DNA of 64,000 bases from Gyrodactylus bullatarudis (lineage: Eukaryota > Platyhelminthes > Monogenea > Gyrodactylidea > Gyrodactylidae), in contig SSNU01000109.1 of assembly GCA_012064415.1 (NCBI GenBank), positions 230,578-294,577 of the forward strand. The letters run 5' to 3'. The number at the start of each line of letters is the position of its first letter. Position 1 is the first letter of the stretch. The notes beneath the pieces are model-generated. The model saw only the letters and a program-made list of their open reading frames with translations. It did no database searches and was not told the origin of the DNA. Below, piece by piece: positions 12,301 through 24,300 of this stretch. Position numbers and translations under genes: made by a program.

Positions 12301-15300
12301 TGTATGTCCTTATCGTAGTAAAATTCATTGAAAATTTTGTATTTATTATGTAAACCTAGCATGAACTTTCATTCAAAAACCTGAAATTCTTTTTTCATTC
12401 TTTATAAGTACTAAATTACATACTTGAATGATAAATACCTGTTGGTTCTAGGTTATGTACCCTATCTAATCAGTTTTCTAACTGTATAATGATTTCTTAC
12501 TTGTGGGATTTTGTACTTTGACAAGGCCGGTAGAATCACTTGGCTCACCAGGACCAGCATCATTGACTGGAACAACTCTGAATTCAAACTCTTTCCCTTC
12601 CGGTAGATTCCTTACAGTGTATGAATTTCCAGTTACATTTCCGACACTACATTTCACCCAATCTGATGAATTCTTAGGTTTCTTCTCAATGATATAACCT
12701 GTTACTGGTCCCTTTACTGGTGTGTCCCATGATAGACTCACAGAATCTGAAGTTGTATCTGTAATTTCTGGCTTATCGATTTTACTTGGAGGATCTAAGA
12801 TAAAAATGAATTATTCAAAGACTTTGTTGAATTATTTTCAAAGATTTTGACTTACCAAAAGGATGTTTTGCCTTTATTGCTTCTGTGGTTAACAGAGGCT
12901 CGCCAACACCCATTGCATTTTCGGCGCATACTCTAAACTCGTACTCCTTACCAACATCAAGATTTCTAACAGTTGCACCGGGAGAAGAGAGAAATGCCGA
13001 AACCTTTTGCCATCTTTAAATAGAAATACAGAAAATTATCAAAAAATTACGTTCCATTAATCATTGTTCAACTTACGTATCGGTTCCTTTGAGTTTCTTC
13101 TCAAGAATATAATTTGTAACAGGCTCTCCACCGTTATCAGCAGGAGCTTTCCATGATAATGTTATCTCATCAGCTTTTACACTGGTTGCTTCCAGCGGTC
13201 CTCCACATGGTCCGGGTGTATCTATAGAAATTTCATTAATAATTTACAATACGTTTTAGTGAATTTTATTTTATAATTCACCTATTACAATAACGTTACA
13301 AGTTGATGTACAAACACCAAGCTCATTCTTGAGTGTGAGCTGATATTGACCAGAATTTGCTTTGGAAGCTTTTGGAACTGTGAATACTGCAACACCTCCA
13401 GGAGATTGGGCTTTCATATCAGCAACAGAGCCTGAATCCAGTTTCAATTGTGGTTCCATTGCGATACTATGTTTTCCAGGAGTATCTCTTAATTCTGTAT
13501 CATTCAACTTCCAAATAACCTCTGGAGCAGGATGCCCGAACCAAGCAGCATTTAGACGAAGTTCTTGTCCAGCCTTTATGGTTATATCCTTAAGACCACC
13601 TATTCCGGAATTTGGACCACCACCAAGATTATCACCAGCGTTTGCCATTCTTGGAGGTTCAGGAGTATCTTCAGCAGTAAGCACAGGGGTTGCTTTTGAA
13701 GGTTCCCCTGAGCCTTCTTCATTAATTGCACGTACTCTGAAGGCTGCTTTCTCTCCAGGTTTCATGTCAGCAAAAGCCTAATTTTCATTCATTGAAATCA
13801 GTTAGAGAATTCCTAAAATTCTATCGATCGATTGGTACTAACCTCATTATCATCCGGTCCAACTGTCATAACTGGGACCCAGTCACCATTTTCATCTTTC
13901 TTTTCAATCTCATAGCCAGTGATTTTAAGACCACCGTCATCTTTGGGTTTTTTCCAGCTTAACTTTACTCCATTCTTTGTGACTTTATCAACGTTGAGAC
14001 CTTCTGGAGCTCCAGGTGGGGCTAATTTCATTATCATTATTTCTTATTTATCCATTGAATATGCATTAGATAAGACTTACTAGTTGGATCCTTAATTATT
14101 TGAGGTGGAGTAGTTTTTGATGGCTCTCCTTCTCCGGCAGCGTTAACTGCTTTCACTCTGAACTCATACTCGGAGCCTTCATCTAACCCGATCACATTGA
14201 CCTTGTTTCCAGAAATGAGTCCAGGGGTAGCCTTCTTCCAATCTGAGGTGCCAACCTTTTTCTTTTCAATGATATAACCCTGAATTGGATTACCACCATC
14301 ACTTTTGGGTGGCTTCCAGGAAAGTTGTACTCCAAGATGATCGAAAGAGTCGATTTTCAGGTCACCTGGTGATCCAGGAGCATCTGTGGTTTGAAAAATA
14401 TGTGAATTAAATTCATAAAGATTAGCCCTTTTTAAAATACCATACCATAGGGATTCTTTGCCAGGATACCATCTCTTGTTTCTGCAAAGTCTGACTTGCC
14501 AATCATATTGACAGCTTGAACTCTGAACTTGTATTTCTTTCCTTCAGTCAAGCCTTTGACCTGGATAGATTCGTTACTGACAATACCATTGACTGGCTCC
14601 CAAAAACCGAGGGCTTCATCCATCTTTTCGACAATGTAATCTAAAGAATTTGAATTAAATTCAACATTAAAAATATAAACTCGTTAAAGTTTTCTTACCA
14701 GTAATTTCTAAGCCACCATCATCTTTAGGTTTTTCCCATTTCAACTTGAGATTATCGGCGAAAACATCGACGACCTCAAGCTTCTCAGGAGATTTTGGTT
14801 TATCAACAACGAGAACTTTAATTTCAGCCTCATCTTCGCCAAATTCGTTCTTTAGTTTAACTTTGTAAGTACCACTATCTTCTCTTCGAGCTGACTCTAC
14901 AGTGACACCAGTTTTCTCTTCTGTATCTGTGATCTGTGCAAGTGGATTGCCGTCTTTAACAGGCTTTCCATCACGTAACCATTCAACTGTCGGCTTGGGT
15001 GCACCATTAATATTGATTGGAATTTCCAGTTTTTCACCTGCCTTCACTCGAATAACTTTACCAAGCATACTGAGATCGTTCAAGTCTAGTTTTGGTGCTT
15101 CTCGCATGGGCTTAGCGATAGCTGTTGGACTAACACTACTCGGTTCACTAGGACCTGCTTCATTAATGGCTATAACTCTGTATTCATACTCTCGCTTTTC
15201 CTTCACAGAGGTATCCGAGTAGTTTGTTTCACTTATGGGAGTTTTTGTCACCTTGACCCATTTATCGCTTTTGAGTTCTTTACGTTCAACAATGTAACCC

Positions 15301-18300
15301 TTGATAGGAGCTCCACCATCTGAGCTTGGCTCTTCCCATGCAATATCAATATGATCTTTGTTAGTATCGACAATTTTAAGATTTCTCGGACTATCTGGTT
15401 CATCGAATGGATCTTTAATTAGTGTTGAGGTTTCAGTTTCCAGAGATTCTCCCTCGCCTTGGCTTGAGACTGGTGTTACTCGGAATTTGTATTCAGATTT
15501 TTCTTCTAGTTTACTAACTTCAACACGATTTCTAGTACAATTTTTATTAATTGGCTCCCAACGGCCTTTCTTGGCATCATATTTTTCAACAACATAGTGA
15601 CTTTAGAAAACAATGGAATGAAAGTTAATTGATCAGATTGAATAAATGAATAAAACTTACTCAATCGGTTCCCCACCATCATCTTCGGGAGCTTTCCACT
15701 CAAGGACACATCCATTTTTTGTGACATCTTTAACTTCAAGAGGTCCTATTGGTTTACCTGGCTTGCCCAGAACAACTATTTCAACATCAGCAGTGTCTTC
15801 ACCAACTTCATTTTTCACCTTTAGTGTGTAGACATTGGTATGCTTCCTAACACCATTCGGTATCGTGAGAGAAGCTGAGCGATATTGAAAATCTAATTTG
15901 ACATCTTCCTGTGTAACTAAAACCTGGAAAACAAAGAATTAATTAAAAATTATCGAATTTTATCAATTCTTTCTAAAAAAGATGCTAAACGATGATTTTT
16001 GCTGAGTTTTGAAACATATTGAGAAATAGTAACTTACTTGATCTTTGCATAACCATGACACTTCGGGATCAGGTTCGGCTCTAAAGGTCAAATCAATTTT
16101 GGCATCTTGGCCAACTTTGATTTTTATAGGTTTAATAGATGATTTATCGATGAATGGTTTCACTAAAAGGTGAAAATTTATTATTTTTATTCATTATTCC
16201 AATGTTAAATAAACCTACAGAATCTTGGCTTGGCAATAATCGGTTTACTGGCTTCCGATGGCTCAGAGACACCAGCCTTATTTACAGCAAGAACTCTAAA
16301 CTCGTACTCTTTGCCAGCTTCAAGTTTCACTTTAGCACCAGGTGTTTTCGGCTCTGCAAGTGTTTTCCAATCCTTACCCTTCTCGCGAGCCTCAACAATG
16401 TATTTCTGAACTGGAGCACCATTCTCTTTTCTGGGCGGTAACCATTTGAGATCTGCAAAATCTTCACCCCAGTCTTCAACGTTCATCTGTCCAGGAGGAT
16501 CTGGAGGATCACAAACATCTCGAGCAACAGTCAGTTTATCCTGTTCTAGCCAGTCACTTTCACCTTCTTCGTTGACTGCTTTCGTACGGAACTTGTATTT
16601 GTTGCCTTCTTTCAGACCCTTGATTTCCATCGTTGGCTCCGTTGTCTTACCACAGGGTGACCATTTTTGTTCTTCTTCATCCCATTTTTCGACGAGATAG
16701 TGTTTTATTGGTACACCACCGTCATCTTCGGGTTTTTCCCATTGTAGTTTGCATCTAGTTGCTTCCAACTCTGCAAAATCGAAAGGTCTTCCTGGCTTAG
16801 TCGGCGGAGCTATTATAAGTAGATAAGATTTATCATTCAATAAAGTTTCCTATGAATGATTTGACTAACCTCTAACTTTAACCTCAAATGGAACTGAAAG
16901 TTCTCCAGCGTCATTCTTCAACTTGATCTCGTAAGGACCATCTTCTAAACGGGAAATATTCTCTGCTTCAATTTGACAGACTCCGTCCTTGATAAAACTC
17001 CTTAGTTTCACAGTTTCAGGTAAAGCCACTCCATTTCTCATTAAGCAAATATTGGGCACTGGAAATCCTTTAACAGGAAACGATGCGAGAAGATTATCTC
17101 CTCTCTTCAAGTTGTAGTTATTCTTGAATTTGGAGAGATCAGCTGATGGCGGCTTCTCACATTCGGTAACATCAAGTCTACCCTTTGTTTTATGCTTACC
17201 GACCATGCACATGTAAAGACCAGTATCGGTCAATTCACAGCTGTTTATTATGAGATAATGGGTATTGTCAACACTCTTTGTTTCGATACGATCATCGAAT
17301 GTAATCGGCTCCCCGTCCTTGTACCAAACAACAGGATACTTTTTGGGATTAATGACAGAAACTTCAAGTTCCTTCTTCTTCAATTCGATACTTTTGGTGT
17401 CGAATAGCTTCTTCTTAAATTCAACATCGGCTATTGAGAATTTGAAAATTAATATTTTGAAAATTTCCAAATATTTTTACACATTTTCAACTTACCCTTT
17501 ACTGTGAGTGTAGCAGTACAAGTTTTCTTTCCAGTTTTACACATGTAGGTACCCTCGTCATCAGGACCAATGTCTTTGATAACCAGATTCCTTTTGACCC
17601 TCTTCTCTGACACAAATTCATATTTGTCCCCAGCAACAAGAAGCTGCCAAGAAAAGATATCGTTATAATAGTATACTTTTCTATGTAGAAAAGTAAACAA
17701 AATATCCTCTTAATATATCTTAATTACAATATGTTACAACTATCTTTTAATGAATTACCTCATCATTAAAGTACCAGGAGACTTCAGCATCTTTTTCATT
17801 AACCTCACAACTAAAAGTGCAATTTGCGTCATTCTCATTGGCTGTCTTGTCAGAGATGTCTCTATTGAAATACCAATCAGGATCTTCAACAGCAACATCC
17901 ATATATGTTTCATCACCCTCGACCATACAGCAATATTCACCTTCTTGGTCTTGCTTGGCACGGACGATCTTGAGGATACAACGGTTCTCCCTCCTCTTTA
18001 TCTCAACCCTGCCAGCAACATAGTCGATTTTCTCACCTTTGTGATACCATTCAACTTTGGCTCTCGGATCGGATACTGAACATTCAACAGTCAAATCTTT
18101 TCCTCTGACCACTTCAGCTGTCTTTGGAAGTTTTTGGTTAAAGTGATAAGTGCACTTTCTCTCTTCAACTTTGAGTAGATTTGCTGTTTGGATATCGTTA
18201 CATTTACAAATGTACCTAGCGGCATCTTCCATGGCAATTGTCTTGATTTCCAAAGCATATTCGTTACCTTCCCTATTATTTTTAGAGTTTTAATTATAAA

Positions 18301-21300
18301 ATAATATTTAGTGAATTATATGGCTTAACCAACTGTAAAAAGTTGTATTTTGGTCCTTGGAAAATCTCCAACTTGTTCTTGTACCATCTGAATTTGGCAT
18401 TTGGCTTACAAAAGGTACACTTCATAATGACTTTCGGAGCTCCTTCCTTGACAGTTACCTCCTTCATTTCCTCCAAGAATTTATCTTTTTCCTATGAAGA
18501 AAAAGAAGTTTCATGCAAAGACTTGATGGCATCTTTCAAATTCTTACAGCTTTTGGTCTTTCATGATGCTTAAGAGTTGGAAACCCGGGTATAAAGTCAG
18601 CCAGAGATTGTCTTCTGCTACCAACCGATTCCCTGCGTGATGCCATTGGATCCAAGAAGTTACCGTCTTTGGATGACCTTCGACTATTTGAAGCAGTCTA
18701 AATAAGAAAAATATTTATAACATCTTTTTTATCAAAAGTTAATCCGTTTATAGCATACACCATCTCCTCCAGGCTTGATTGTAGATCCACGACGACTTCC
18801 TCTGCTTCCCGGTACTTGGAGCTCAGATAATTCGTCTTTTTCTTCATTTGTGAGACTAAATAATTGACCAATGTTAAAGTTAACTCCAATTCAGACAACA
18901 ATTTCAATAGAGTAAATAAATAATTGAGGAATTATCAGAAAGAAATGAGAATATATTCTTTATATATTGAATGCACTGAGGCTTTCTTCATCAAGATATA
19001 AACAGTTTTCTTGTTATTATTATTATAATCAGGGATATAAAATAAAATAAGTTTTAAAGACTTCTGACACCTTTCTGATCAGTTCTGCTATCTTATTCAG
19101 TTGATATTACTCGAATGAAATTAAAAGAGTTCAATTTTATCAAATACAATTGGCATTCAATCTGAGGAATATTAATTTGCAACAATGAGGCAATGTTAGA
19201 ATATTCTCGATCAAAAATAGTTTCAAGTAATAAAGGTCTAATTTAATTATAAATCTAAGCATATCTTTAAAGATTTTTTAATCACTCGTGACAGAAAAAA
19301 TTAATATCAAGCTGAACCAATGAAGCTTGTAATAATTTTGGTTATTTATAATAAAAAAATTGTTGTAAATCTTGTCTATAACTCTGTTGTACAAAGTTGT
19401 ATAATTGCCAGAGGCTCAAAAACGACTATAAGGCTTTAAAAATGATAATTAAAGGTCCTAAAGTTGCATAGTACCCTTAGCTCCGAAGTTATAACCTACT
19501 AAAATTAACTATTTTTAGTAACTTAAATTCCCATGGCGTGTTTAGTTATAATCCCTAACTCTGATTGGTCTGTGAAATTTCGACCAATCAGATTATGCTA
19601 AATTTATCTAAATTTATCAAAAATTGAATGTGGTGAATCATTTTTCGATTACTTTACCGTGTTTCAAAAAGCTGAAAAGTTCAAAAAGCGATACCCTTAT
19701 GAATTTCCTGTAACATTCAATCGCATGTATCACCTCGAAGAAATTTATTAATTTTTAAGCGATTTTTAAGTTACTATTTTTGAGGCTCTGATAATTACAG
19801 TTATTATTTTTGAACTTAACAATGATTTATTTTTATTTGATAAGATTATAAGGTAGACTCTATAGCTGTTTCAAGGAGAAATTTATAAAAATTTCTGAAT
19901 TTCATAGATTTTGTGCCAGTTCAGCAGTATGATGTACTTCAATAAAGCTTAAACTTTGCCTCATCTCGTCACAGACCCCTACAGTGGTCATTACGTCTGC
20001 TTGATAATTAATAAATTCCCCCTTCAACTTGCTTTACAAAGAAAACCATCAAGAAAATGATAATGAATCCGATGTATGTCTTAAAGTCATGCTGTCTTCT
20101 TCTGATTCTAAGTCGAATTGATAGAAATTTGAGGGTTATAAATAATTTATAATAATAAGATATATATATAATTATATTTGAGTATATTGTCATAGGAATT
20201 AAGTAATTAATTAATGAGGAAGATAAAATAAATAAAATAGAGAAAAATAAAATTAGTTTCTTGTAAACTGATTCTTTAGGTCGATTATAATAAAATAAAT
20301 TGACTTTTACATATATATAGTTTTTTTCAATGAAAAAATAATTTTGAGAAAAAATGGTTGCTTCCCAAACATACTCGTCATCAACTCTGGATTGAAAGAA
20401 ATCACATTAAATATATATTAGAGAAAGAAAGAGAGTAAGATTTTGAGTTGTTTTTTTTCAAATCTGGAGAAAGAATTTTCTATTCCATAAACTTCATTCA
20501 CCACCTGACAATAGGGGGATGTTTAATGATTAGGAAGATTAAACCAAATTCTTAGCAGGTGATTTCAAGGGCAAATGTGTTAAAACCCTATAAGAGAATA
20601 TCATTTATAAATTACATTTTTAATTGGTTTCTGAATAAAAAAATGCTGACATTCATCGGATATTCCTTAATTTATTCTGAAAATTTAGAATCTGAGACTT
20701 TTTTTGCAAAAAAAATTAGCTTTCTAGCTCACCAAATAAGAAAGTTATGCCTATTTGAAGTTTTGTTAGTTCTAAATTCGATTGGAAAATGAAATGAGTT
20801 CATTGAACAGATCAGAAAATAATCATTATCGATTTTTATCGTGAACGTAAACATAGTTGACCTTACTAATTAGACCCTTTCTAGACCCTTACATGTAATC
20901 TCTGCTCTACAGAAGTTAATTGAGGATAATTATGGTGTGTGAAATATTGAAAAGTGAATGAGTGAATAATGACTAATTGAAAAAAAAAATCTATCGAGAA
21001 GAGATTTTTAAAATTTTTTTTGAGGATTAACTCTACATCACATCTTTAGGACTTTTACTGTATTTATCGATCATAAGAGAACTGCTCAACTCCTTGACTC
21101 TATTTGACAACTGGTTGCCTCAAACTTTGGTTTGGAAGCTATGTTTGAATGTATGTATATTCAGATTATAGAGGATTTAGTTATGCAATCACTTTTTTAA
21201 GAATAGAATATTGTCAAGTTTATGAGTCGGTACGTAGGGTTAGTTTAAAAATAATAATGATAATGTTCATTTAAGAGAGGATTATAGGTTTTTAATTTCC

Positions 21301-24300
21301 CTTTGGTAAATTATTTGATAATGTTTTTTTTAATTTTGCATTTTTTTAAGCATTATTAAATTTTCGTTCTAGGGTTAACAAAAATAAATCACACCAGTTA
21401 AAATTTCTCTACAAGATTTCGTAATATTTTCAATTGATTTGAGCAAAAAAGGAACTTTGAATAAAAGGTTTTACTCAAAGAATAGGTTTAACAATTTTTT
21501 TAAATACGAAAAATAACTGCTTTTTGACTTGCTTAAATCATTTAATCTATTCACAACCGCCTTTAAAAGTTCTAATTTCTTTAAAAAATATCCCTAATAG
21601 TCAGGTAGTGATTTGAAATGGAGAAAAAATAAATTTCGATCAATTAAGAGTCATATTTTTTCATTAAATGAAGTAGTCTACTCACTTGGCTGTTAGAACA
21701 TTGACAACAACATTACAGGTATCAGCCACTTTATTATCCGATAATATCTGAAGGGAATATGACCCAGAATCGCTGGCTGACATCTTCTTCATTTGAAGGT
21801 CGACATTCTTATTGTCTGAAGATAATTTTAGAGATACTCTTTCTTCTTTGGTTAGATCCTTGGTTCCCTTCAAGAGTTTCATTGTTGTAGTCTTGGGATT
21901 GGCATCGGAAATTGGAACAGACATTTTCCAGGTTCCATCTTGATATATAATAGAATTTTAACTCTGAATTGAAATTTCAAATACAGTTTTGAACTTTCTA
22001 CTGTTGTCGCCAAAACTATTTCTTGTGACCCATTTTTTAAAAAAACATCTTTTTTGAGAGAACCAATCAAATTCATTCAAATTTTCAACAAGGATATTCA
22101 TTAATATAATATATGTAGATGATAACTTTATGAAATTATCAATGGGTACGGTACTTCTAATTTTATTCTAATCTTAATTTTAATTTTCTTTCAAGTGAAT
22201 TATATTATCAGAGTTATTACTCTAATAATTCTGATTACTATAACAATCACTGTAGTTATTATAATCCTTATTCTTTTAGAAATACTAAACCTTTCGCTTT
22301 CCTTTCTTTTTCTACAGATAGACCAATACAAGCCAGAAGACAACTTTGTCAGGTAGCAAGCGAACAACGTTATAGTCAAGGATACGGTACTATTCAAGGT
22401 TTATCATCAGAGATTCAATCTAGATTTGTTTCAAGACAATTTAAAATACAAAATCCTGAACATACTTTTATCTGTTAATCAGAATAATCTGAGAAGATGA
22501 GCAATTTTTTTATTTGTAATCTTTTATACAAAAAACAATTTACAAATTTCTCTGTGGTTCATTCGAATTTAAATAAGGTATTTTATATAATTTGAAATAT
22601 TTCTGATAATAAATTAGATATCAGCTCACTTGGGGAAGCAATTTGATCAGATGGTTTCGTTGTGATTTTGGGAACATTTGATTTTTGAGGTCCTTCCGTT
22701 TCATCTGTTCAGATAATAATGAAATTATGAATCATTCTTTCCACCTCTTAGTAGTAGGAATATCGGCAAATAAAAACTTACATTTGGTCTCCTTTTTCTC
22801 TTCTGAAATAAAAAATATGATAATTTTAGTCCGATTGTTCAGAAAGCAATTGCTTTTCAAATTTCTAAACGACCTTGATATATTCATTTTATATGAAATA
22901 TCAAAAAAGTTTTAAGAAATTGAGCTTTAGTAGATAACTCTCAAAGAATGGCCAACAGTTCCTAAAGAACGATGCAAAAGACTTATCAATTATGAAAAAT
23001 AGTCTTAATTATCCGAATAAGTTGGGAAAATTTTGAGTATTTTGAATAAAAGAAAATCAAGACTAACCAGAAACTTTAACCTGACATTCAGACGTGATTT
23101 TGGTGTTAGCTGAATCTTTAATTTCAACACTGTACTTTCCAGCATGGGTCTTTTCGAATTTATCAATCTTCAGTGTGGCTACATTTTTATCAAGGCTCTG
23201 CTTCATGTCCTTGGCTGAGCTCAGAATTGATTTTCCATCCTTGGTCCATTTAGCGGTCAACTTTGCATCTTTACTATCAACAGATGCCATTAATATGGCC
23301 TGTTTGCCAATTTCACAGTCGATATTGGTTAACTCTTGCGTGAAGGTCATTTTTTGCTTCTCAACGACCTCATCATCAGGGGGAATAACGTTGAATTGTA
23401 TTGTCTCTTTAATTTCGCCCATTTCATTCTTCAGACGACATTCATAGGCTCCACCGTCGGCTTTTGCGATGTTATCCATCTCCATAACAGCAACATAATT
23501 GCCATCTTCTTCGTGAGCAACATCCTGGAAGATTCGTCCACCAGACTTGATTTCTTTACCCGCCATGAACCATGTTGCAATCGGCTTTGAGCCGGATTCA
23601 CATTTCACTTCGAAAACTGCTCTCTTATTTCCATTCTCTTGTTTAACTGCAGGTTTCGAAACAATTTTTGGACTATGGAAAAAAACATTAAGGATCAATA
23701 ATAATATCCAAGGTGTTCATTAACTAAGGAATGAAGCAATAAACTTTATTGAAACAATCCCTCTTTATTCATCTTGGACTAAATGTAAATTGGAGTGGGT
23801 TTGTTGTAAGAAACTAATATATAATACATCGTCGTCTACCCAGTCAGCTTTCCTCTCCACCCCTAACTTACCTACCTCAATATTAAAAATCACTTAAAAA
23901 TCTTTAAAGTACAGATTCAATCTAAATCTATGTGTCTAAAAGAAATACATCTCTTCCAAAGGTTATTTGTATAAATGATCCATATGAAGTAGGTTGAACT
24001 GATTCTGTCAGATACTAATAGTATTACATGAAGGAATGGGTAGAAAGAAGACATTAATTAAATAAGCAGTCTATTGGAGAGCATAATTATTAGATAGATA
24101 TCAAGAAACTCACACTGAAACTTTAAAGTTAGCCGTAGCTTTTCCCCCTTCATTATTGGCAATAAGCTTGTATGTCCCCGATGAGGCTGGCGAATAATTC
24201 TGGAATTTGAGAAAAAATAATTAATTAAAAGTTTGGAAAAATATTTGATTCTTTTTGAAGTTGGTAATCTATGGATTTTACTGAGATTATCAATTAAGGA

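Noticed and set aside
18321..18333. GTTAAG at 18,329 as the exon 10 donor
   Set aside because: It puts exon 11 out of frame with an immediate stop; the GTTGGT four bases earlier restores phase.
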